A stretch of 7,121 nt of DNA from Yoonia sp. (GTDB lineage Bacteria; Pseudomonadota; Alphaproteobacteria; Rhodobacterales; Rhodobacteraceae). The notes below the pieces were generated by a model. The model saw nothing but the letters and a program-made list of their open reading frames with translations, searched no databases and was not told where the DNA came from. Position 1 is the first letter of the stretch. Each line of letters begins with the position of its first letter. Made by a program: the position numbers and the translations under genes. The DNA lies in the NCBI GenBank assembly GCA_028822885.1, contig JAPKCP010000173.1, positions 1 to 7,121 on the forward strand. The letters run 5' to 3'. Positions 1-5,580 of this stretch are shown piece by piece.

Positions 1-287
1 GCAGGCTTGCGGGCAACACGGCGGGCATTGTAAGTTGCCTCTGCCTTGAGACCTTCGCGTGTGAACCACGCCGCAAATGTCAGCAGCGCTGCCCCAATAA
101 GCGCAGTAATCAGCGTCACAGGTCCGTTGTTGATCGAGGTAAAGACGAGGACAATCGCTGGGATAAATAGTAATTTCGTGCCGGATGTTCCGTCATCGTC
201 AACCGCACTTTCAAGCGGCGTTTCGCGAACATCCTCATCAGAGGATGATCCATTGGGGCTAAATTTCCCACCAAACTTCTTTGCCAT
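1..287 (-). CDS. XpaC-like membrane protein ('5-bromo-4-chloroindolyl phosphate hydrolysis' family), N-terminal part, cut by the window edge
   Basis: The minus-strand frame is open from an ATG at 287-285 to base 1 without a stop, giving 95 full codons. The protein begins MAKKFGGKFSPNG, followed by an acidic, Ser-rich stretch (about residues 14-35) likely to be cytosolic. One or two hydrophobic segments follow (about 38-51 and 55-74). After them comes a basic segment with REGLKAEATYNARRVARKPA. The FGGKFSP start and the 'EGLKAEA.Y.AR+VAR+PA' block resemble, from memory, Rhodobacteraceae proteins annotated as XpaC / 5-bromo-4-chloroindolyl phosphate hydrolysis family. That name comes from an old phenotype and is not an established enzyme activity. 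The start codon shares its A with the TAA of the upstream 68-aa gene (TAATG), and GGGGG lies just upstream, so coupled translation is likely. XpaC-like genes commonly neighbour telA, which may lie beyond base 1. The C-terminus and the true length cannot be seen. Confidence 0.65.
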   Translation of the reverse strand, partial: MAKKFGGKFSPNGSSSDEDVRETPLESAVDDDGTSGTKLLFIPAIVLVFTSINNGPVTLITALIGAALLTFAAWFTREGLKAEATYNARRVARKP

Positions 288-493
288 TACGCTGCCCCCA
301 AAAAGCCGCTGGTCACGCCAAACAGTAAAATTACAAGAACGATAAAGGCGATGGTGCGAACAGTTTCAGGCACGGTATCCTCCTTGAGGGTCTTCGGCGC
401 GGGCCCCTTGAACCAGCGCAAAATCGTCAAAATCACCAGCCCGCCGATGACCAAGGGGACGAGCGCTACGAATAGCAAAAGCAGTTTGATCAT
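287..493 (-). CDS. Small two-helix membrane protein, function unknown (68 aa)
   Basis: This 68-residue protein has two clear hydrophobic segments, about residues 2-26 (MIKLLLLFVALVPLVIGGLV and on) and 47-66. They are joined by a short polar loop containing RWFKGPAPKTLKEDTVPETVR. The ATG at 493-491 has a good ribosome-binding site, AGGAG (complement of 503-507), 9 nt upstream. The gene therefore has its own start signal despite its size. Its TAA overlaps the next gene's ATG by one base, and it lies 54 bp after the TerC gene. This places it in the middle of a probable terC - small gene - xpaC operon. I recognise no domain and cannot assign a function. By position it could be an accessory or regulatory subunit for the TerC or XpaC-like protein, but that is inference only. 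The reading frame is very probably real because of the RBS, the coupling and the clean membrane topology. Confidence 0.75.
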   Translation of the reverse strand: MIKLLLLFVALVPLVIGGLVILTILRWFKGPAPKTLKEDTVPETVRTIAFIVLVILLFGVTSGFLGAA

Positions 494-547
494 GGCTTAC
501 CGCTCCTGTTAGCGTGGTTCCCTGACAGATAGGTAACATTCCCACGA

Positions 548-1369
548 TTACGAGTGCTTTTGTGCTGAGGCACGTTCTGCGTTTAATTTGCGCGCATAGC
601 CTGATTGCAGAACTTCAACGGCAAACAGGACAACGACAGCGAAGTAGAATGTCGATTTGGACATCGGAACAATGTCTTGGCCGAAGACCTTAATGTTCAG
701 GCTATCGTCGTGCATTGCGTGTGCGGCCGCTGGACCAGCCTCACCCAGCAGAACAACGCCAACAATGAGCAGGATAAAGAGACCAAGAACCTCGTACATG
801 CGGTTTTTTTCAAGGAATTTGGTAACGCCGTCCGCAAGTAGCAGCATCGCAAGGCCGGACAGCAGGATCGCGATTGCAAGGATCGGGAAGACGTCTGTGA
901 TCGCAAGGGCCGACAAAACCGAGTCGAATGAAAATATCAGGTTCATCATCACGATGAGCACCACGACTTTTACGGCGGACTTACCGGATTTGTTGTCCAG
1001 ATCATGGCCAAGATGCTGTATCGACAGCATATGCCGGATTTCCTTGATCGCCGTATACATCAAGAACATGCCGCCCAGCACGAACACGATTGTCGCAAAA
1101 TTGATGCCGCCTTCTAAGTAGCCAGTCCAAGTCATGATGTAGAATGGCTCAGCCAAGGCATCAATCAGCCGGATCATTATGAAAAGAAGGACCACGCGCA
1201 GGACGACCGCAATCAGGATCCCCCATTTGCGGACCGCTCTTTGTTGGGCGACAGGTGCGCGTTGGCTTTCGATTGAGATATACAGCAGGTTATCGAAGCC
1301 CAATACAGCCTGCAAAAAGCAAAGCATGATTAGGTTGGTAGCGTTCTCAAATGTGAGTAGGTCGGCCAC
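548..1369 (-). CDS. TerC-family integral membrane protein (putative metal-ion transporter)
   Basis: This is a 273-residue polytopic membrane protein with about seven hydrophobic segments and a short polar loop at about residues 110-131. Two family signatures stand out. One is the first-helix motif LGFDNLLYISIE, with F25-D26-N27. The other is its second-half counterpart NLIFSFDSVLSALAIT, with F148-D149-S150. These internally repeated Asp-containing motifs are typical of TerC proteins (Pfam TerC). Characterised members such as E. coli Alx and Bacillus MeeF/MeeY act in manganese export or homeostasis, and TerC itself belongs to tellurite resistance loci. The substrate here is unknown. I chose the GTG at 1369-1367 because GGGGGA lies 9 nt upstream of it. 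A TTG at 1393 would add eight residues but lacks a ribosome-binding site. The gene follows rluB by 76 bp with no obvious terminator and precedes the 68-aa membrane protein and the XpaC-like gene. Confidence 0.85.
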   Translation of the reverse strand: MADLLTFENATNLIMLCFLQAVLGFDNLLYISIESQRAPVAQQRAVRKWGILIAVVLRVVLLFIMIRLIDALAEPFYIMTWTGYLEGGINFATIVFVLGGMFLMYTAIKEIRHMLSIQHLGHDLDNKSGKSAVKVVVLIVMMNLIFSFDSVLSALAITDVFPILAIAILLSGLAMLLLADGVTKFLEKNRMYEVLGLFILLIVGVVLLGEAGPAAAHAMHDDSLNIKVFGQDIVPMSKSTFYFAVVVLFAVEVLQSGYARKLNAERASAQKHS

Positions 1370-1378
1370 GATGGTAAA

Positions 1379-1384
1379 TCCCCC
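1379..1384 (-). promoter_or_regulatory. Ribosome-binding site that decides the TerC start
   Basis: The minus strand reads GGGGGA here, 9 nt before a GTG at 1369-1367. The longer TTG start at 1393 has no purine-rich site in front of it, so this site favours the shorter, 273-aa protein. The match to the anti-Shine-Dalgarno sequence is only moderate. Confidence 0.5.
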
Positions 1385-1445
1385 AGTCGGCAAGTCGCGT
1401 CATTTCAGCGCGATCATGCACAAGCAGGAGGGGGGCCACAAGGGT

Positions 1446-2258
1446 TCAACGTCGCGGGTTTTTCCCCGTAGGACGGCCCTTTACTGGGCGATTGACTGGC
1501 TTTCGGGCGCGTGTGGGCTGTGGTTTGGTAGACAAACCAAGTTGATCGCGGACGACACGCTGCTTTAGTTCCTCAACCTCGCCCTGTGGTAATGACCCCA
1601 GCTGAAACGGCCCGTAGCTGACCCGGATCAGACGGTTCACGGTGGCACCAATGTATTCCATCGCGCGGCGAATTTCGCGGTTTTTACCTTCGCGGATGCT
1701 GATGGTGAGCCATGCATTGGCACCTTGCTGACGGTCAAAGGTGACCGTCATCGGTTGGTAGTTAATACCCTCAACGGTGATACCTGCGCGCAACTTATCA
1801 AGACTTGCCTCAGAGGCGGACCCTTTGATCCGAACGCGGTAGCGGCGCAGCCAGCCGGTGCTCGGCAGTTCCAACTTTCGCTTTAACTCACCGTCGTTGG
1901 TCAGAATTAAGAGGCCCTCAGAGTTAATATCAAGTCGTCCAACAGACATGACACGCGGCATGTCTTCGGGCAGGCTTGCAAACACCGTGGCGCGATCTTT
2001 TTCATCGCGCTCTGTTGTCACAAGGCCCGCTGGCTTGTGATACAACCAAATACGCGGTGGATCAGGTTCGCCCACGTCTTTACCGTCGACAGTAATGCGC
2101 GCGCCGCCGATGATGTTCAGGGCAGGACTATCGATCACCTTGCCGTTCACGGTAACGCGACCTTCTGCGATCATACGTTCGGCTTCACGACGCGAGGCAA
2201 TGCCCGCGCGGGACAAGACTTTGGCGATCCGGTCGCCCTTGGGGATATCATCTGACAT
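1446..2258 (-). CDS. rluB: Ribosomal large subunit pseudouridine synthase, RluB type
   Basis: This is a 270-residue RsuA/RluB/E/F-family pseudouridine synthase, an enzyme that isomerises uridine in rRNA. RluB modifies 23S rRNA at the position of E. coli U2605. An N-terminal S4 RNA-binding domain spans about residues 9-60 (RIAKVLSRAGIASRREAERM). The catalytic domain follows, with HKPAGLVTT (about 74-82), the signature SVGRLDINSEGLLILTNDG with catalytic Asp at 110, and the late motif REGKNREIRRAME (189-201). The last 25-30 residues form a basic, Pro-rich tail, common in alphaproteobacterial members. The ATG at 2258 gives MSDDIPKGDRIAKVL, with AAGG about 9 nt upstream. An in-frame ATG at 2276 would add MRKAAS and also has a purine run (AAAAGGGG) close by, so the start is not fully settled. 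The frame stays open further upstream, but that part runs into divergent tadA. RluB is a better guess than RluE/F because of the length and S4 domain. Confidence 0.9.
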   Translation of the reverse strand: MSDDIPKGDRIAKVLSRAGIASRREAERMIAEGRVTVNGKVIDSPALNIIGGARITVDGKDVGEPDPPRIWLYHKPAGLVTTERDEKDRATVFASLPEDMPRVMSVGRLDINSEGLLILTNDGELKRKLELPSTGWLRRYRVRIKGSASEASLDKLRAGITVEGINYQPMTVTFDRQQGANAWLTISIREGKNREIRRAMEYIGATVNRLIRVSYGPFQLGSLPQGEVEELKQRVVRDQLGLSTKPQPTRARKPVNRPVKGRPTGKNPRR

Positions 2259-2357
2259 GGAGGCAGCCTTACGCATCGCACCCCTTTTAAGCAATGCCCC
2301 CTGTTTCCTCTGGCTTGAAATATCCCTGCTGGGGCCATCCTGCACTTGCAACACCCG

Positions 2358-2363
2358 TATTAT
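2358..2363 (+). promoter_or_regulatory. Possible -10 element for tadA in the divergent rluB/tadA gap
   Basis: TATTAT in the 123-bp divergent gap (2259-2381) resembles a sigma-70 -10 box. No convincing -35 hexamer stands at 16-18 bp. If used, transcription would start about 12 nt before the tadA ATG, leaving a very short leader. That would agree with the lack of a Shine-Dalgarno sequence before tadA. The reverse strand shows TAATAAT at the same place, but no -35 I trust for rluB. This is weak evidence. Confidence 0.25.
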
Positions 2364-2381
2364 TAGCGAAACAAGTATCTC

Positions 2382-2831
2382 ATGAAATTCAACACGCATA
2401 TGCATATCGCGCTGGAAGAGGCACGATTGGCCGCCAATCGCGGTGAAGTTCCCGTTGGTGCGGTGATCGTGGGCCCATTGGGGATTGTCGCACAAGCCGG
2501 AAATCGGACGCGAGAGTTGAGCGACCCAACGGCCCATGCCGAGGTGCTGGTTATCCGGGCCGCATGTGCCGCGCTCGGTCAAGAACGTCTGATGGGATAT
2601 GATTTGTATGTAACGTTAGAGCCCTGTGCGATGTGCGCTGCTGCGATTAGCAATGCTCGGATTGGGCGACTATATTACGGGGCGAGTGACGCAAAGTCGG
2701 GTGGAATTGCGCAGGGGCCGCGTATTTTCTCCCACTCACAATGCCATCATGCCCCAGAAGTTTATGATGGGATCGATGGTGCGGCATCCGAAAAAATGTT
2801 AAAAACATTTTTTGCTGAGCGCCGTGGATGA
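2382..2831 (+). CDS. tadA: tRNA-specific adenosine deaminase TadA
   Basis: This 149-residue cytidine/deoxycytidylate-deaminase-fold enzyme has the usual TadA length. It deaminates adenosine to inosine at wobble position 34 of tRNA-Arg(ACG), letting one tRNA read CGU, CGC and CGA. The zinc site is complete. HAE gives ligand H52 and proton-shuttle E54, and PCAMC gives ligands C82 and C85. The EVPVGAVIV strand (22-30) and the AHAEVLVIRAA and VTLEPCAMCAAAISNARIGRLYYGA blocks are standard TadA and separate it from free-base deaminases. The ATG at 2382 gives the normal N-terminus, but no clear ribosome-binding site precedes it. A second in-frame ATG at 2400 is no better. The gene is divergent from rluB and 157 bp upstream of gatC. 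A perfect inverted repeat lies inside its last codons (2791-2813). Residues near the end (KMLKTFFAERRG) look normal for the family. Confidence 0.93.
   Translation: MKFNTHMHIALEEARLAANRGEVPVGAVIVGPLGIVAQAGNRTRELSDPTAHAEVLVIRAACAALGQERLMGYDLYVTLEPCAMCAAAISNARIGRLYYGASDAKSGGIAQGPRIFSHSQCHHAPEVYDGIDGAASEKMLKTFFAERRG
2791..2813 (+). repeat. Perfect 10-bp inverted repeat at the 3' end of tadA
   Basis: Arms AAAAAATGTT and AACATTTTTT are separated by AAA, giving a perfect 10-bp hairpin with a 3-nt loop. It is wholly inside the tadA reading frame, 16 nt before the stop codon begins. The stem is almost all A/T, so it is not a classic GC-rich terminator, although its 3' arm ends in six Ts. It could act with the second repeat 37 bp downstream in 3'-end formation of tadA mRNA. 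That role is inference. Confidence 0.5.
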
Positions 2832-2850
2832 AGGGCAGCGCGCGCGGCGA

Positions 2851-2873
2851 AATTTTCTTTGTCAAAGAAAATT
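2851..2873. repeat. Perfect 11-bp palindrome between tadA and gatC
   Basis: Arms AATTTTCTTTG and CAAAGAAAATT flank a single T, so the 23-bp element reads nearly the same on both strands. As RNA it would fold with a 10-bp stem and a GUC loop. It follows a GC-alternating run (GCGCGCGCGG) 20 bp after the tadA stop codon. It might be a weak bidirectional terminator, a protein-binding palindrome, or one copy of a dispersed intergenic repeat. Nothing in the window decides among these, as no second copy is present. Confidence 0.55.
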
Positions 2874-2879
2874 CCAGTG

Positions 2880-2910
2880 CTTGGGGCACTCGATGTGCCA
2901 GATGACCAAG
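2880..2910 (+). other. Possible bulged hairpin upstream of gatC
   Basis: CTTGG-GGCAC-TCGAT-GTGCC-AGATGA-CCAAG can form an inner 5-bp stem and an outer 5-bp stem with a one-sided 6-nt bulge. It lies just after the palindrome at 2851-2873 and ends 78 bp before the gatC start. Stems of this size occur by chance. It could belong to the tadA 3' end or, if transcription reads through, to a gatC leader. Confidence 0.25.
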
Positions 2911-2929
2911 GTTTCGCGCATCCATGTCC

Positions 2930-2958
2930 TTGCGGGCAGCCGTGCAGGGCGGTAAACG
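2930..2958 (+). promoter_or_regulatory. Weak sigma-70-like promoter candidate for gatCA
   Basis: TTGCGG (2930-2935) and TAAACG (2953-2958) are 17 bp apart, each matching three of six consensus bases. A start about 7 bp downstream would leave a leader of roughly 25 nt carrying GGAG before gatC. The position is sensible, but the hexamers are poor, so read-through from tadA is an equally good explanation for gatCA expression. Confidence 0.25.
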
Positions 2959-2988
2959 CGTCCACGATATCAGACGGAGATCAGGCCC

Positions 2989-3276
2989 ATGTCCATTGAC
3001 ACCGAAACCGCCCGCCGCGTGGCGAAACTCGCCCGTATTAAGGTTGAGGATGACGCATTGCCTGCGCTTGCCTCTGAATTTAGTGCGATCTTAGGGTTTA
3101 TTGAGCAACTCAATGAGGTTGACGTGGACGGGATTGAGCCGATGACATCTGTTACGCCCCAGCGCTTGAAGCGCCGCGAGGATGTCGTGACGGACGGTGA
3201 TCAGCAGGAAAAGGTTCTTGCGAATGCCCCTGATGCCCGTGAAGGGTTCTTTGCTGTGCCGAAGGTGGTTGAATAA
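2989..3276 (+). CDS. gatC: Asp-tRNA(Asn)/Glu-tRNA(Gln) amidotransferase subunit C
   Basis: This 95-residue protein has the standard GatC length. GatC is the small belt-like subunit that wraps GatA and GatB and stabilises the GatCAB complex. Landmarks are the N-terminal helix ETARRVAKLARIKVEDD, the segment FSAILGFIEQLNEVDVDGIEP with MTSVTP after it (31-57), and the C-terminal signature LANAPDAREGFFAVPKVVE (77-95). The ATG at 2989 has GGAG 9 nt upstream. Its TAA shares an A with the gatA start (TAATG), so the two subunits are probably made in step. Alphaproteobacteria generally lack glutaminyl-tRNA synthetase and need this complex to make Gln-tRNA(Gln) from Glu-tRNA(Gln). Confidence 0.95.
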   Translation: MSIDTETARRVAKLARIKVEDDALPALASEFSAILGFIEQLNEVDVDGIEPMTSVTPQRLKRREDVVTDGDQQEKVLANAPDAREGFFAVPKVVE

Positions 3277-4754
3277 TGTCTGATCTGTCCAAACTCACAA
3301 TCGCCGCTGCCCGTGACGCGATGCGCAAGGGTGATGTATCATCGGTTGAACTGACCCAAGGCTATCTGAAATCCATTGAAGCGTCTGGTGCGTTAAACGC
3401 GTTTGTCCACCACACGCCAGAGATTGCTGTCGCGCAGGCCGAAGCCGCTGACGTCCGTATCAAGGCCGGTGATGCCCCTGATATGTGTGGCATCCCGCTC
3501 GGGATTAAGGATTTGTTCTGCACGAAGGGTGTAGCGTCACAGGCGGCGTCTGGCATTCTTGCGGGTTTCAAGCCTGAATACGAATCGACTGTGACATCTC
3601 AGTTATTTGATGCGGGCTCCGTCATGTTGGGCAAGCTCAACATGGATGAGTTTGCGATGGGGTCCTCAAACGAGACTTCGGTTTATGGTAATGCTGTGAA
3701 CCCGTGGAAGATTGATGTTGAATTAACACCGGGTGGGTCTTCTGGTGGGTCCGCTTCCGCTGTGGCCGCCGATTTGTGCCTTGCTGCGACGGGAACTGAT
3801 ACGGGTGGATCTATCCGCCAACCCGCTGCTTTCACTGGTATTACAGGCATTAAGCCAACGTATGGCCGCATTTCCCGTTGGGGTGTTGTTGCGTTTGCGT
3901 CGTCGCTTGATCAGGCTGGCCCAATGACCAAAGACGTGCGTGATGCGGCCATCATGCTGGAAGCCATGTGTGGTCATGATCCTAAGGATTCGACATCCGC
4001 TGATATGGCTGTGCCGAACTTTGAAGCTGCCTTGACGGGTGACATCAAAGGTAAAGTCATTGGGATTCCAAAAGAATACCGCATGGACGGGATGCCTGAA
4101 GAAATTGAAACGCTGTGGGCCGATGGCACAGCGATGCTCAAGGATGCGGGCGCTGTGATCCGTGATATCACGTTGCCGCATACCAAATACGCACTTCCAG
4201 CCTATTATGTAATTGCCCCGGCTGAGGCATCGTCAAACCTTGCCCGCTATGATGGCGTTCGTTTTGGCCACCGTGCCAAGCTTGATGCGGGCGATGGCAT
4301 CACAGAGATGTATGAAAAGACTCGCGCAGAAGGGTTTGGCCCCGAGGTGCAGCGCCGCGTGATGGTTGGCACATATGTGCTGTCCGCTGGGTTCTACGAC
4401 GCTTATTATAATCGTGCCCGGAAGGTTCGTGCGTTAATCAAGCGGGACTTTGACATTGTCTACGCTGATGGGGTCGATGCGATCCTGACGCCCGCGACTC
4501 CGTCTGCTGCGTTTCCGCTTGGGTCGATGGCTGACGCTGATCCGATCCAGATGTACCTTAATGATGTCTTTACGGTCACAGTGAACCTTGCCGGTTTGCC
4601 CGGTATCGCAGTGCCTGTGGGTCTTGATAAAAACGGTCTTCCGCTGGGCCTGCAGTTGATTGGGCGACCTTGGGAAGAGGGCGATTTGCTGAACGTCGCT
4701 TATACACTCGAACGTGCGGCGGGCTTTGTAGCCAAACCGGCAAAGTGGTGGTAA
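3276..4754 (+). CDS. gatA: Asp-tRNA(Asn)/Glu-tRNA(Gln) amidotransferase subunit A
   Basis: This 492-residue amidase-signature enzyme hydrolyses glutamine and passes ammonia to GatB for amidation of mischarged Glu-tRNA(Gln) or Asp-tRNA(Asn). The Ser-cisSer-Lys triad is intact: K78 in GIPLGIKDLFCTKG, S155 in TPGGSSGGSASA, and nucleophile S179 in GTDTGGSIRQPAAFTGITG. The spacing of 24 residues between the two serines matches characterised GatA and FAAH enzymes. GIKPTYGRISRWGVVAFASS and the later APAEASSNLARYDGVRFG block are typical of GatA rather than of generic amidases, as is the C-terminal GLPLGLQLIGRPWEEGDLL. The length is normal. It overlaps gatC by one base and ends 37 bp before the lipoprotein gene, without an obvious terminator. 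gatB does not follow here, so it must lie elsewhere if the complex is functional. Confidence 0.97.
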   Translation: MSDLSKLTIAAARDAMRKGDVSSVELTQGYLKSIEASGALNAFVHHTPEIAVAQAEAADVRIKAGDAPDMCGIPLGIKDLFCTKGVASQAASGILAGFKPEYESTVTSQLFDAGSVMLGKLNMDEFAMGSSNETSVYGNAVNPWKIDVELTPGGSSGGSASAVAADLCLAATGTDTGGSIRQPAAFTGITGIKPTYGRISRWGVVAFASSLDQAGPMTKDVRDAAIMLEAMCGHDPKDSTSADMAVPNFEAALTGDIKGKVIGIPKEYRMDGMPEEIETLWADGTAMLKDAGAVIRDITLPHTKYALPAYYVIAPAEASSNLARYDGVRFGHRAKLDAGDGITEMYEKTRAEGFGPEVQRRVMVGTYVLSAGFYDAYYNRARKVRALIKRDFDIVYADGVDAILTPATPSAAFPLGSMADADPIQMYLNDVFTVTVNLAGLPGIAVPVGLDKNGLPLGLQLIGRPWEEGDLLNVAYTLERAAGFVAKPAKWW

Positions 4755-4778
4755 TCTTAAGATCTGTTTAGAACGTTT

Positions 4779-4786
4779 GGGGTGGA
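4779..4786 (+). promoter_or_regulatory. Ribosome-binding site that decides the lipoprotein start
   Basis: GGGGTGGA lies 6 nt (counted from GGTGG) before a GTG at 4792. It overlaps the alternative in-frame TTG at 4777, which has no such site. This supports the GTG start, which also gives a textbook lipoprotein signal peptide. Confidence 0.6.
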
Positions 4787-4791
4787 TCCAC

Positions 4792-5580
4792 GTGAAATTT
4801 TCAACTTTGAGCGTTTTGGCAACTGTGGCGTTGGCTGCATGTGCTGTGACACCGCCTGTTGTCCCGGATAGTGGGCGCGGTGTGGGCTTTGGCGATTACG
4901 CTGATTTTGAATTGGACCGTGCGCGGCGCGAGGCCCAGTTGACGGGTCAGGGTATTGGTGGGCCATTGAGTGCGCTTCGCACTCCAGTGTCTACTGAGAC
5001 AACAGATACGACTCAGGCGATCGCCACATCTGATTTGGCTGCCGCTGGCATTGGCACAAGTGTAGCTGCAGGCGGTGGTGACATCATTGGCAATGGGCGT
5101 GCTGAGGATGGCGCACCGCTGAGTGCTTTGGCGACCAGTCCCCTTGGCGAATCGGCCATCGAGCAAGAGCAGCGTTCGGCCAATAACCCTGAAATTTCTG
5201 ACGAGAACAATTTTGACGCAGTGAGCGGCCGCGAAACGATTGAAAGTGATGCACAGCGCCGCGCCCAGCAAGCTGAAGCTTTGATCGTTGTTGCGCCAGT
5301 TCCATTACCGGCGACACGCGCAGATTCTGGACCGAATATTGTTTCTTATGCGATTGGCGCCCCAAATCAGAAGGGTCAAGAGTGGTACTCCCGTTCAATC
5401 CTGTCTGGTGAAACGCGATTCTCGAACAATTGCGCGACGTATGGTAGCCCTGATGCTGCCCAGCGGGATTTCTTGACGCGCGGTGGCCCAGAGCGTGATC
5501 CACGGGGCATTGATCCTGACGGCGATGGGTTTGCTTGTGGCTGGGACCCGGCCCCGTTCCGTTCGGTGTCTGGCAACTGA
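4792..5580 (+). CDS. Lipoprotein with C-terminal Excalibur-like calcium-binding motif
   Basis: This 262-residue protein starts at GTG 4792, behind a good ribosome-binding site. Residues 1-17 (MKFSTLSVLATVALAAC) form a lipoprotein signal peptide with lipobox L14-A15-A16-C17, so the mature protein should be lipid-anchored in the cell envelope. Residues about 40-150 are Gly/Ala/Thr-rich and probably disordered, with a duplicated GxPLSAL motif. A more conserved-looking central block, EISDENNFDAVSGRETIESDAQRRAQQAE, follows, with VVAPVPLPATRADSGPNIVSYA after it. The C-terminus holds C214 (NNCATYGSPDAAQRDFL) and DPDGDGFAC (241-249). The latter resembles the DxDxDG...C loop of the Excalibur domain found in extracellular bacterial proteins. 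Calcium binding and a C214-C249 disulfide are inferred. The 37-bp gap after gatA and the overlap with the amidase frame suggest cotranscription. The biochemical role is unknown. Confidence 0.8.
   Translation: MKFSTLSVLATVALAACAVTPPVVPDSGRGVGFGDYADFELDRARREAQLTGQGIGGPLSALRTPVSTETTDTTQAIATSDLAAAGIGTSVAAGGGDIIGNGRAEDGAPLSALATSPLGESAIEQEQRSANNPEISDENNFDAVSGRETIESDAQRRAQQAEALIVVAPVPLPATRADSGPNIVSYAIGAPNQKGQEWYSRSILSGETRFSNNCATYGSPDAAQRDFLTRGGPERDPRGIDPDGDGFACGWDPAPFRSVSGN

Noticed and set aside
46..345. 99-aa plus-strand frame at the left edge
   Set aside because: Antisense to the XpaC-like gene, which has a coupled start and family-like sequence; the plus-strand product is Ser-rich without motifs.
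494..547. Possible hairpin between TerC and the 68-aa gene (CGTG/CACG with an inner GTTACC/GGAAC pairing)
   Set aside because: The stem is interrupted and weak, with a bulge and an internal loop; an intercistronic terminator is not convincing.
605..1121. Plus-strand open frames of 78 and 154 aa across the TerC gene
   Set aside because: Antisense to a well-supported TerC protein and without any recognisable motif.
2259..2582. Long N-terminal extension of the rluB frame (open to 2582 on the minus strand)
   Set aside because: It lies largely antisense to tadA, has no family resemblance, and the RluB family normally begins near MSDDIPKGDRIAKVL, which has its own start codon.
2647..2965. Minus-strand frames of 92 and 67 aa across the tadA end and the tadA-gatC gap
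   Set aside because: They overlap the tadA 3' end, cross the palindrome, lack a ribosome-binding site and show no motif.
2925..3092. Small upstream frame starting at ATG 2925 and running into gatC out of frame
   Set aside because: No ribosome-binding site, and its later part is simply gatC read in another frame. A leader-peptide role cannot be excluded but nothing supports it.
3723..4181. 152-aa minus-strand open frame inside gatA
   Set aside because: Antisense to the amidase-signature core of gatA; no recognisable motif.
4754..4763. 10-bp palindrome ATCTTAAGAT just after gatA
   Set aside because: Too short to form a loop-bearing terminator stem of note and not followed by a T-run; likely chance.
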